From Gracilariopsis chorda (lineage: Eukaryota; Rhodophyta; Florideophyceae; Gracilariales; Gracilariaceae), in the NCBI GenBank assembly GCA_003194525.1, contig NBIV01000174.1, positions 62,001 to 126,000 of the forward strand: DNA of 64,000 bases, read 5' to 3'. Positions within the stretch are counted from its first letter, which is position 1; each line of letters begins with the position of its first letter. The position numbers were made by a program, and so were the translations under genes. The notes beneath the pieces were generated by a model. It was not told the origin of the DNA, did no database searches, and saw only the letters and a program-made list of their open reading frames with translations. Below are positions 11,547 through 21,824 of this stretch, one piece after another.

Positions 11547-12430
11547 GCTAGGCTCCCACAGACCCAGAGGGGTATCCGCTCCTTCATTGGTTTGTGCAAT
11601 GTATACCTTCGGTTTATGAAGAGGTTTCCTAAGATTCCAGCTCCTTTCAATAGGAAAATTCAAAAGGGACAAACAGATCGGTTTGGATTCCTTGAGGAGG
11701 TCAAGATCGAGGCTTTTCAGAGGCGAAAATCTTCCCTGATCTCGTCACCAATATTGGCTTTACCCAAGTCTGGCTATCACTACACCCTTGATACGGACGC
11801 ATGTTCTGCTCGGGTAGAATGCTGCCCTATGCAGAACCAAGCAGATGGAAGCAAGACACCAATCGGTTACTGGAGTAGGGCGCTCACCAGAACTGAGCAG
11901 AACTGCACTCTGACGGAGAAGGAATTCCTAGTGGTGGTGTGGAGCATGCTGATGCTCCGTCCTTACCTATATGGAAGAAAGTTCACCCTGCCGACAGATC
12001 ATGATGCCGTAAGGTGGATATTGGGCCTCGCAGATGCTTCCAGATACCTAGCCAGATGGAGGTTGAGACTCTTAGAGTTTGAGTATGAGGTACAATACCG
12101 TCCAGGGATAAAGCATAATGTGACCGATGCCATGTCACGCTTGAATACCAATGGGTTGCGAAAAGAATCAGTGGACGACGATATTCTGTGCTTCAGCATC
12201 CAATTGGTTAAGGATGGACAGGGAGAGAAAACTGAAGTAGGTACTTTCTTGGATGAAGAGGACGCATTCCGTCAGGTTATCGTCGCAGAGGATGCACTAA
12301 GTGGGGTTTTTGCATTCGAGGAGGAGGAATATCCCCTAATACCAAAGAGGAATTCTTGCGAGAGAGAGCAGCCGACAAGTAGTGCAAGTCATAGCTACAC
12401 CTATTTGGGCGGAAGGATACGCAGTTCGGT
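11547..12430 (+). pseudogene. RNase H and connection domain (element B)
   Basis: Starts with the connection motif RSFIGLCNVYLRFMKRFP, then LDTDACSARVECCPMQ (the DxS region of RNase H), GYWSRALTRTEQNCTLTEKE, LVVVWSMLMLRPYLYG, FTLPTDHDAVRWIL, LARWRLRLLEFEYEVQYRPG and NVTDAMSRL. These are the standard Ty3/gypsy RNase H and tether motifs in order. The frame is open for 286 codons, the longest intact piece of element B. It is followed by an acidic linker and then a frame change at about 12,320-12,437. Confidence 0.84.
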
Positions 12431-12436
12431 ATGGAC

Positions 12437-13880
12437 CATGAGGGCTATTTAGTCAGACGACCCATCGTAGATGGCCTGTTCCAAAAGGTCGTTCTAGAGT
12501 CACTTCGCCAAAAGATTCTACACCTGGCTTACCGGCCACGGTTGACAGGTCACCCGGGAGGTGCAAGAATGTAGTAGACCCTAAGGAGAGACTTCTACTG
12601 GCCCTTGCTGGCCCACGAGGTCTATACGCATGTGGCTAGATGAAACTCATGCAGTAAAACCTGTGGTGGTATTCGAAAACATTGTAAGTTTATGAAGCTA
12701 TTCCCTGCAGCCAGCATCTTGGGATTCATTGCTATTGACCCATTGGGACCACTTCCAGAAACCTCAAAGGGGTATAAATACGTCATGGTGATGACCGATT
12801 GGTTTACGAAGCTCACGAGGGCAGTCCCCATCAAGAGCTCAACCTCACTGGTTCTAGTGGAAGCATTTCTAAACCATTGGGTATATCCGTATGGTTCTCC
12901 ACTCTAACTCTTTACTGATAATGGCTCTAACCTGGCTTCGAAGTTCTTCGATACATTTTGCACCATGTTACGTGTGAAGCACTATTTCACGACTGTGTAC
13001 CACCCCCAAACCAATGGGCAGGTGGAAAGGTTAACCCAAACCCTTGTGGAACGATTGCGTCATTACGTATCTTAACACCAATTGGATTGGGCTGAGTTCT
13101 TGCAGCACTTGACGTAAACGTACAACCTACCAGTACATCGCTCAACGGGAACCACTCGCTTCGATTTGGTTTTGTCATGACACCCTCCGGTTATTATTGT
13201 TTAAGCTGGTCCGGCGAACCGCCGTGCCTCTGGGACACAATCTGCCATTAAGGTGAAGAGGGATATGCTATGAAGGTAGAGAGAAACCCTTGCGGTAGCA
13301 TCATCAAAGATAACCGCAGCCCAGAAGAGGTACAAGAAGTACTTCGACCAGAAATTGAAAGAAACTACCAAATTGGAAGTCGGGGAATTTCTTTTCGTGG
13401 ACGTCCCACCAAATGGTGCTCGGCCAGTCCCGAATGACGACAAAGATGACCAGATGGTAGCGGAGGAGATAAACTCCAAGCTACTGCCGAATTCAGCTAG
13501 TCCGTAAGAGGTTATACGAGCAGACGACCACATGGTAACCATCCTGGAAGGCGGCTTAAAGAATACCGTTTCGGTTGATACGCTTACGAAAGCACCGCAT
13601 GCAAGCGTACTGACCGAGATTCTCGATGGAACACATAGCACCCTTGCTTCGGGACCATGAACCCAATTGGAACAACATGCTCTCAGGGACTTGGCCTCCA
13701 GTCCGTCACCCGATGGGAGTACTAAACCAGTTGGACCAAAGACGGTAACCACCAACCCTACGGTCACTTCTGCTCCTTCAGTGATTGGAAATGGAACAAC
13801 ACCACAAGGGAACGCAACAAAACCTCTTGGAAATATACCAACAGAAACCGAAGGGGTCATTGACTCCATGGTCGGTCACG
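12437..13880 (+). pseudogene. Integrase (element B)
   Basis: Frame 2. The zinc-binding region shows HLAYRPRLTGHPGG, RRDFYWPLLAHEV and a CSKTC-like pair. The DDE core shows FIAIDPLGPLPETSKGYKY (first Asp), LFTDNGSNLASKFF (second Asp) and YHPQTNGQVERLTQTL (Glu). The C-terminal module follows with KKYFDQKLKETTKLEVGEF and the GPY/F-type stretch ending NTVSVDTLTKAP. Stops include tandem TAG TAG at 12572-12577, TAA at 12905 and TAA within the GPY/F-like motif. The triad is visible but the gene is broken. Confidence 0.84.
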
Positions 13881-14020
13881 AATTCACCATATCGGTAATC
13901 GGTACCGTATAAGGTGGTATGGGTGGATGGCGTTCCATGAAACCATGGAAGCTCCCCATCACATACCTAATAACTTCCTCATAATTTATTGGCGCAACGA
14001 AATGAAACCCCACGAACTGG
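13840..14020 (+). pseudogene. Chromodomain remnant at the integrase C-terminus (element B)
   Basis: After the GPY/F-like module the frames read EGVIDSMVGHE and then, after a frame change near 13,900, HETMEAPHHIPNNFLIIYWR. The pair matches the start (VI..I..H) and end (DTWEP..HIP..F...YW) of a chromovirus chromodomain, while the aromatic-cage centre is scrambled by the frame change. This supports placing element B among the chromoviruses. Confidence 0.6.
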
Positions 14021-14300
14021 ATCCCACAACTCCCATGCAGTGCATGGATGCTAAGAAGGGGGGAGGGGAGAACTTTTCGGAGCAGTGCCACAAGGGTGTA
14101 ACAAAGACTAACAAGGGGCCTAGCAAGACCCTTATAACTATCATCTTTGTAACTGACACAATCGCCGACCGAAGTACAACTATGAACAAGCGAAATACAG
14201 TATGGCCTGATGTCCATGGAGGTCCAATGTCGCCATCATGGGTTGTAACTGCGATTCCGGACAAGTTTGTGTTACCGGAAGTTTTACAAAATGGGTAAAC

Positions 14301-15390
14301 AACGGACATGCAGACCGAAGGGAGCGAGGAGCCTCAGGGGTTTGAGCGGATAAGATCATCGTCGAACCTAAAACGGATGACCAAGATTGGTTTACCTGTG
14401 TCATATGATTGCTGCGAGGGTAAAGTTTGAGGGACAAAAGCAAATACGAAGGTGTACCCACAATTTTCGGAAAGCCCCTCGTACCCTTCAGCCCCTCAAT
14501 TCTGTCTACTCTTCGGGACTGCAAGCATACTGGCACCCTTGAGGAACCACAGCTAAGCACGTCTGTCCCTAAGTCTGTTAAGACAGATCAGTATTCAATG
14601 CTGTCTTAATGGACAGGCAGCTGTATATATACCTGACAGGTCAGATGCGCCGTGTGGTGAATGGGAAGACCAGGTTCAGATCCCTGCAGTGGGCCATGCC
14701 AGACACGCGCGCATTCTCGCAAGTTCAACCAAATGGTGAGGATCCAAAAATCTGGATTTTTTGAAGTACCCAAGGTCAGTGCCATGCTATGCAGTGCACA
14801 GTGGTTGAGCAGCCGACTGGGTTTACAGTAATGTGTGAAATGTACTGGCACCCGGCATGTTCCAAAAATATAAGTCTTTTGGGCGCGCCAAAACGTGCAA
14901 ATCGCGCATTCCCAGCCTCTGGAACGGCTTAGGTTTGGAGATACAGACCAAAAGGTAAATCAGCGTTTTTGGAACCATTCGTGTAGAAGGTCATCGATCC
15001 AATAAATTTGGACACGTAGAATGTGTGACAAAGAAGATGTGAAAGGAAATGTATTGTAGATTAGCTTTATTGGAATGGAACATAATAGTTACAAACTACT
15101 CTACAGAACAGTAGATAGAACACCTCACTCTAATAAAGAAGGTCTCTAAAAGACCGCTTGCTTTGGACGAAGCAGGAAGCCGGAGGTAAGTTGCAACTTC
15201 CCAGATCCACTTGGCTCACAAAGTCAGACAGAAATCTGTCCCCAGCCACTTGCAATCCGTCCCCAGCCACTTGCAATCTGTCCACCACACAGTCCTGACC
15301 GTAGTCCATCATCTACAATAGTAAGTACCTCTACTGCATGCGCTACAAGTGGTAGCATCGCACTAACTAATGCTATTCTAAGTGACAGGC
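14301..15390. other. Element 3' flank, no gene; small repeats
   Basis: No convincing coding sequence. It contains an inverted pair ttaagacag/ctgtcttaa (14578-14608), the palindrome ctgacaggtcag near 14633, and a 21-bp direct duplication cccagccacttgcaatc at 15241 and 15262. A 3' LTR of element B could lie here, but I see no matching 5' copy. Confidence 0.4.
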
Positions 15391-15815
15391 AAAGAAGATA
15401 ACCTTGATACTCCACAGGCGGATATTCAACAATTTTAATTACCACCTTCGCTTGGGGACAAACCAGAGGACATATGCGAAGATGAAGATTCAGATTTCGA
15501 AGTAGTATCAATAGAAGAAATACCGATACCGAAGAATGATAAAATCTCCTACTGCAACTACTGCCATAAGGAGAAATCCGAATCTACGTTGGGAGAGCAT
15601 AACCGCTCGAAAGCGCGCACTACATATCACTGTCTAAGTCGTTCAACTTTACATTCTTCTGCAAGCACTGCCGATGCTTGTTTAATACTGCCTTTGAATA
15701 CTACGCGCATTAGGGCACGCTTGAACACACTAAGAGGCGCAAGCGTGTGGCACAAGTGTATCGTGCCGCACGCAAATCTCAGAACGCCCCCCCGTAACCA
15801 ACACCAACGGTATCT
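15391..15815 (+). pseudogene. Decayed ORF with acidic segment and two zinc-finger-like motifs
   Basis: A readable plus-strand frame gives an acidic stretch (EDICEDEDSDFEVV), then YCNYCHKEKSESTLGEH with a C-x2-C...H pattern. After a frame change near 15,635 it gives FFCKHCRCLFNTAFEYYAH followed, after a stop, by LEHTKRRKR. The second motif fits an F-x-C-x2-C...H...H zinc finger of U1/C2H2 type. It lies just upstream of element C but its frame is not joined to gag. It may belong to an older element or a captured host gene. No family is assigned. Confidence 0.42.
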
Positions 15816-16149
15816 TTCCACCATTGGGTGTCATCAAGGAAATTATCAAATCCCTAAAAATTCTTTAATTTTAGGCACTTAACACCTGCATCTAGTTAAG
15901 TAAAATTTATTGATGTGTGTGTTTACACTATTTGACTATCTTGGCACTACAATCGCCAACCACTAGGAAACCATTGCACAGCGTAAGGAAATGCAAAGTG
16001 CCATCCAATAGCAATCCTTAGATAACACCTTGAAACAGCCATTAAATAGATCAGTATTTAGGATATTGCATGTTCCTGTAATCAAACCAATTAGTAGAAC
16101 CAAAGTATCTTCAAAACTATAGTAGAACTATTTAGAAGAATACAATAAG
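15816..16149. other. AT-rich stretch, no gene recognised
   Basis: Composition shifts to AT-rich from about 15,900, which marks the approach to element C and may be its leader or LTR remnant. No reading frame is supported. Confidence 0.35.
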
Positions 16150-16179
16150 TGTTGCAAGAGCAACCAAATTTTTTAAAAA

Positions 16180-17031
16180 ATTACGGAAAATGAAATGATA
16201 GAAATACAGAATAGAGCTAATATTTTAGCTCAACAAGTAAATCAGGTAATGCAAGTAAACCATCATTGAACAACTCTAGTAAATCAAAATATTAATCATT
16301 CTAGTATACTAAAAGTAGGAAAACCAGAAAAGTTTTCAGGTAAATATGTAATATCTTTGGTACAATCATTGGAAAATATTTTGTCCAACATAAATGAAGT
16401 AGTAAGTGAAGAAGAGAAAATTAAATTTGCTGTAAGCTTTATGAGTGGACAAGCACTAGAATAGTGGGAGCTGACAAATATAAATAATGGAAATAATATT
16501 AATACCTTGGATGAGTTCCGAAGAAGGCTGTTAGAATACTTTGAAACTGCAAATAGAGAATTATATGCACGAAAAACATTATCAAGTTTAAAGCAAAGGG
16601 GAAAGTTCAACTCGGTTAGCTTATATAATAAAGAAATCACTAAATGGTTATTACAAGTTCCAAATATGTCTCTACAAGAACAGCTATTTTTATATAGCAA
16701 GGGATTTAAGCATCACATTCGTATCGAATTTGAAACATCAGAGCCCGACCAATTACAAGAAGCCATGAATACTGCAGACAGAATGGATACTATTTACACA
16801 TCCAACAGGTTTACTTATGGTTATCATTCATACTGGAGAAAGCAACCGAATCACGATAATATTGGAAAACCAACAACGATGAAATTAGGATACATTCGAC
16901 AGAATAAAAACAGAAGTAGTCTTAATAATGAAGAGAGAAGGCAACACATGAAACAGAATTTATGCTCTAAGTGTCATAAAAAAGGATGTCGTCGTTGGAA
17001 ACATAGGATGAACTCTAATCCAAAACACTAA
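16180..17031 (+). pseudogene. Gag with zinc-knuckle-like end (element C)
   Basis: A single frame runs from about 16,180 to 17,031 with a TGA near 16,269 and a TAG at 16,462-16,464. Capsid-like motifs are GKPEKFSGK, EEEKIKFAVSFMSGQALE followed by the TAG and WELT, then LDEFRRRLLEYF and ITKWLL. The TAG stands where Ty3/gypsy capsids usually have a second tryptophan. The C-terminus carries LCSKCHKKGC, which resembles the start of a CCHC knuckle but lacks a clean His-x4-Cys end. Confidence 0.75.
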
Positions 17032-17129
17032 ACAATCCCGGTTCAGAGAAGACAGCAAGCACCCAATTCGTCGCAAATGTACAATACCAAACGACAGAAA
17101 AAGACAAGAACAATAGAAAACGTTTACGA

Positions 17130-17735
17130 AATGGAAAACCCAATACCATTGCGTTATGCGCATTAAATAATAAACCAACGAAGAATAATCTTGTAGTCTT
17201 CAATGGAAAATGTATAACATTGGATAGGATTGAAACTTGTAACACCTTAATCGATAGTGGTGTTGAGGAGGTCTGTATCTCAAAGAAATATGCTGATCAG
17301 CTTAAACTAAAAAGAAAAACAACTGATGTTAGAGCAGGACTATGGGATGGAACAGTCTCAATGGACCAATGTTTAGACATTCTATTCATAAAAATTGGAG
17401 AACCTAAGTTTAACATAAATCCTTTCAGCGTGGATTTGATAGGATATGATGTTATTCTGGGAAATTCTTTGCTACAACAGTGCAATCCACATATAAACTG
17501 GAAAAGAAATTCAATACTTATTCATATTGATGGAAAGAGATTTATTGTGGACGGAGAACCTGTAAAAAGACTGTGCTCCGAAGTTCAGCTTCTGGTAAGT
17601 AAGAGACAGTTTGCTAAACTCATACAAACAAAAAATAGTAAAATATACCTTATGTTAATACAACCAAAAAGTGACACGGGTAGTACAAAGAAACACAAAG
17701 TTGACCTAGAACCGAAAGATGATGGACTAGTATAA
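17130..17735 (+). pseudogene. Retroviral-type aspartic protease (element C)
   Basis: The catalytic motif LIDSGVEEVCISKKYA retains D-S-G, and the second conserved block YDVILGNSLLQQCNPHINW matches Ty3/gypsy proteases. The domain itself is open for about 170 codons, but it is separated from gag by frame changes between 17,031 and about 17,150 and ends in a TAA at 17,733. It would release mature Gag and Pol proteins. Confidence 0.82.
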
Positions 17736-19110
17736 CTCTTAAAATAATACCATGATGTATTCCCAGATGATTTACCAAAGGGATTACCACCCCAAAGAAA
17801 TATAGAAATGAAAATTGCACTAAAAGAGAATGCTACACTTAAGATGGGACCAGTGTACAAACTATCTAGTGCAGAAGTAGAAGAGATGAGAAAACAACTG
17901 GATCACTTTTATTAAGTCATGAAGTTATAAGACCAAGTACTAGCCCATGGGGAAGCCCAGTTCTTCTCACACCAAAAAAGGATGGCTCACTTCGAATGTG
18001 CGTGGACTATAGAGCAATATACAAAAAGACAATAAACAACAATGTACCACTTCGTCGAATGGACGAAGTTTGGGATCAACTAGGAAATGCAAAATACTTT
18101 ACTACACTCGATTTGAGATCAGGATATAACCAAATCAGAAAACGAGAAGAGGATATACCTAAAACTGCATTTCGTACAAGATACGGCCCATTTCAATATC
18201 TCGTAACACCGTTTGGACTAACCAGTGGACCTGGTTGCTTCGAAATCTTAATGAATAATATTTTTAGACCATTTTTGGACAAGTTCGTAATGGTCTACCT
18301 CGATGACATTTTAATATACAGCAAAACAAAGGAAGACCACTCAAAACAATTAAAACTTGTGCTAGATATACTTAGAAAAGAAAAGCTACATGTTGAATTA
18401 TCTAAATGTCCCTTTTTAAAAGAGGAAGTAGAATATCTGGGTCATGTAATAACCGCAGAAGGAAATAAAGTTGAAAATAAGAAGATTAAAGCAATAACCA
18501 AATGGCCAATACCAAAAACAGTCACAGATTTTCAAAGCTTCCTAAGTATCTGCAATTAGTACAGGAAGTTTGTTAGAAACTTTTCAAAAATAGGTAATCC
18601 TTCAATAGAACTTAGAAAACAGAAAAATGATTTTATTTGGAAAAATGATCAACAGAAGGCATTTGATATACTGAAAACTAAACTAATAAGTGCACCTATA
18701 CTGAAATATGCACATCTTGCGCTTCTATATGAAGTGACAACAGATGCCTCCTCCACGGGTTTAGGAGCAGTTCTATCGCAGAAAGACAAGAAAAGGGAAA
18801 GACCAACAGCATACGCTTCTAAAAAACTTAACGAAGCAGAACAGAACTACGTTATAGGAGAAAGAGAACTGCTAGCTATTGTATTTGAAATAAAAAAAGG
18901 AGATTATATATACATGGTTGTAAGTTTAAAATTCTAACTGACCATGATCCGCTCAGGTATTTAGAAACACAAAAGAAGTTATCAAGAAAACAAGCAAGAT
19001 GGGTTGAACTCATGCAAGATTTTGACTATACAATTACATACGTAAAAGGCAAAAAGAACAAGGTGGCGAATGCGCTCTCAAGAAAGAATATGGAAGTTCA
19101 TAAAACCTCT
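17736..19110 (+). pseudogene. Reverse transcriptase and RNase H (element C)
   Basis: Begins with YHDVFPDDLPKGLPPQRNIE and, after a frame change near 17,915, continues [63 protein letters not shown], catalytic [13 protein letters not shown] and [16 protein letters not shown] at 18,557 breaks the connection motif between LSICN and YRKFVRNF. RNase H follows with VTTDASSTGLGAVLSQKDKK, PTAYASKKLNEAEQNY, ERELLAIVFEIKK and, after a frame change near 18,900, LTDHDPLRYLETQKKLSRKQ. All catalytic blocks are recognisable. Confidence 0.88.
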
Positions 19111-19329
19111 TCTAGCATCATTAAATCACTCTTAAATACAACAACAATAAAAATATCCGATGATGCGTTAAAAGAATTGGAAAAAGGATACAAGAGCAGC
19201 TTACACTTCTCACAGATACTTGAACAACCGAAAGAACCATACAGAAGTATGGGGAAACGAATATACTTTGAAAATCGCTTATGCGTACCAGAAGGAAAAA
19301 TACGAAAGACAAATCTTCAGAACAATCAT

Positions 19330-20195
19330 TGCTCACTACAAGAAAGACACAGGTGATATAAAAACCCCTTTTAATAATCAGATAAAAATACTTTTGGGAT
19401 ACAATGAAAATCGATTTAAAGAGATTTATATCTGAGTGTGAAAAATGTCAAAAGGCAAAAGCAATGAACAAGGCTATGCAAGGACTACTACAAAGCTTTC
19501 CACCCCCTACACGGAAATGGGAAGTGATCTCAATGGACTTTATATTTGTCTTACCAAAAAGCAAAGAATATACTGGAATAAGAGCTATTGTGGACAAAGT
19601 CTCCAAAAGAGTACATTTCATTCCACTCGATAAGAAAGTAAGGCATCGGACATAGCCAAAGTATTCTACAAAGAGGTATATAGAAATCATGGACTTCCAA
19701 GGGTCACAATATCAGATAGAGAAAACCGATTTACAAGTATATTCTGGGATACCTTGATTGAACTTCTTAACCCAAAACCAAACCTATCAACTTCATTCCA
19801 TCCTCAAACTGATGGACAAACAGAACGTATTTTTAGAAGATTAGAAAAGATGATACGATGCTATGTATCCCACACTCAAAGAGACTGGGAAAAGTATTTA
19901 CCAGGTCTCGAATTGGCATACAATAATCACGTAAATAGTACAACAACATTTACTCCATTCTTCTTAGAATATAGACAACAACCTATCACAATAAAAGATA
20001 TTATATACCGCGATGAACGTAAAGACGAAAATGATACATGAGAGAAGTTTCTAAAAGAACTGAAGAAAGCAAACGAGATTGCAAAATATGCAATTGAGGT
20101 AGCAAATATAAGAAATGCAGAAAATTCTAATCGTAGAAGAAAAGATATACAATTTCGCATCGTAGATTACGTACTATTATCTACAAAAACAAGGA
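19330..20195 (+). pseudogene. Integrase, 3'-truncated (element C)
   Basis: Zinc-binding end FISECEKCQKAKAMNKAMQG; core ISMDFIFVLPKSKEYTGI (first Asp), VTISDRENRFTSIFWD (second Asp) and SFHPQTDGQTERIFRRLEKM (Glu). Then come WEKYLPGLELAYNNHVNSTT and the start of the C-terminal module (VDYVLLSTKT), where the sequence is cut by the Helitron boundary. A frame change near 19,650 and a TGA near 20,039 disrupt it. Confidence 0.87.
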
Positions 20196-20297
20196 AAAGT
20201 GGCCTTCGGCCACAGGGAGCGCCTCGCGCCGTGGCCAAAAGTTTGCACAAGATACCCGCAAAAACTTTGGTTTACACATAAAATAAACTGTTTCAAA

Positions 20298-21810
20298 CTA
20301 ATGACGCCCCTCTACAAAGTCTACAGCTTCTTGTAGAACAGGGTTTTTGATGCTCACTGGCATTGGATGGAAATACTGCGCATTTCGGGGCGTCTCGTCT
20401 TCACTATGCAGCAGTAACACATCATCAGATGTTCTGACACGCAAGAGACAATTATAGACCGGACCCGGCGTAAAAGAGTTTGTTCGAAAGTCAAAAATCA
20501 TTTTCTTCAGCGTTTGTCCTTGCGCTTTATGCACAGTTGCTGCAAATGCCAATCTGATGGGAAACTATTGACGTTTGATTTTCACATTTGAAAACTCGAA
20601 AACAAAGTCAATGCGGTGCAGTAAAAAGCAATGCTGAATTTCCCCATGTTCACCAATGCCCTAAATTCGAATCAATCTGGGAGAAATTCTGGTAACGATA
20701 AACATCTTTCCATGCAGCAGGTGCCGATGAAGTACATTTCGAATCACCATAACAGGAGCACCCAACTTCAGTTTCAAATGGGGGTGCGGGACTCCAGTTG
20801 GAGCTTAATTATACTTCAGGTCAGGTCCAATGATACCATTTGTGTGAAACTTTTCACCGGTTGACCGTCAGTTGGTAACAATCGTCATTGCAGACGTCAA
20901 GTCAAACATCCTTTCTGGGATATACTCCAATGCGTTTTGGTCATGTTCCTCCACTAATTGGTTTGTTGGTGCAACAATCAATTGGTTGAGCTTGTCATCC
21001 TCTGTCTTCCATGTTGTAAACCATTTCCAAAGCAACTTGTATGCTTAGTGTACATCTTACTTAGAAATGAGTGGAAGCCTTGCAGATGCTGGAAACGTCC
21101 CATGACCAAAACTGAGCAAACATTTTGCAAAAACTGGATCATCTTGTTGACGAACCTGTTATTTAAGGCGAAGAACTTTGACTCTTCTGTCACAATGCTC
21201 ACAAGAGTACCATGGAAGCTCCAGTAGGAGACTCACTGGAATAACACGAACTGTTCCATCCCTTTCGGTTACTGTTCTCGTTCTTGGAACGACTGGAAGC
21301 AGTTGCATATAGCCGCCTGCCATAACCACGACCATGCCTCCAAAGCCTTTTGTAGAGTTTCTTATGTCCTTCAGTACGGTTTTCACAATCTCGAAGAGCA
21401 TTTTCGGGCACATTGAAGCTTCATCAATTAGAAGCAAGACAGTCTTTCGGATAAGTTCTGCTCTCTGTGATCGTGGTCCGTACTCGGAAAGTGTCCGACG
21501 CTCTCTACCCCGCGAATCTTTGTTGTCATCAACTCTTAATCCAAGCAAACTATCCAAAGTTCTTCCGCTTTCATATAGAGCAGCAGCAATACCTGTCGTG
21601 GCTGTCATCTGCACCAATAGGCCTTCGTGCTCAACAATATCTCTCAGAAAAGATAGGAGATAGGTTTTCCCTGTCCCCGCTCGTCCTTGTAAGAAGAAAA
21701 CACTTCCGTGTGTGGTAAGTCTTTCATACTCTCCCATTCTCTCTCAGTATTGTATGCCTCTCAGTATTTCGTCAAGAACTTGCTTCTGGCCTGCTTTGAG
21801 ATCATCATAT
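20298..21810 (-). pseudogene. PIF1-family helicase domain (Helitron copy 2)
   Basis: Unwinds DNA during rolling-circle transposition. From 21,810 leftwards: DLKAGQKQVLDEILRGI, a stop, Walker A in FFLQGRAGTGKTYLLSFL, motif Ia VQMTATTGIAAALY, Walker B LLLIDEASMCPKMLFEIV, motif III region VMAGGYMQLLPVVP, then a degraded middle (21,160-20,640) still readable across several stops (IVAPTNQLVEEH, KLKLGAPVMVIRN). It ends with motif VI region LAFAATVHKAQGQTLKKMIF and a natural-looking C-terminus at 20,298. Walker motifs are intact but the frame is not. Confidence 0.87.
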
Positions 21811-21824
21811 CGCTCTTTTGACCT

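Larger units (their letters stand above)
6041..14300 (+). mobile_element. Ty3/gypsy chromovirus-type retrotransposon, element B
   Basis: Plus-strand element with gag, protease, reverse transcriptase, RNase H, integrase and a C-terminal chromodomain remnant in canonical Ty3/gypsy order. The gag reading frame (frame 1) gives way to the pol frame (frame 2, +1) at about 8950-9060. Pol stays in one frame from about 8960 to about 10700, broken only by stops. An unrelated 0.8-kb sequence splits the reverse transcriptase/RNase H junction, and a frame change lies ahead of integrase. LTRs were not found, so the outer limits are approximate. Confidence 0.82.
16150..20195 (+). mobile_element. AT-rich Ty3/gypsy retrotransposon, element C
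   Basis: Plus-strand gag, protease, reverse transcriptase, RNase H and integrase in Ty3/gypsy order. The codons are strikingly A/T-rich compared with elements A and B and with the genes after 30 kb, suggesting a distinct lineage or a different origin. The 3' end stops inside the integrase C-terminus at about 20,190, where Helitron copy 2 begins. No LTR was found. Few indels are needed to follow it, so it may be younger than element B. Confidence 0.87.

Noticed and set aside
7891..12910. Alternative genetic code with TAG/TAA read as an amino acid
   Set aside because: Host genes in the second half of the window end normally at these stops and contain none internally, so the stops in the elements are mutations.
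13201..13869. 222-codon minus-strand ORF in element B
   Set aside because: It is antisense to the recognisable integrase C-terminal module on the plus strand.
14640..14710. tRNA-like B box (ggttcagatcc)
   Set aside because: No cloverleaf pairing, anticodon arm or acceptor stem could be built around it.
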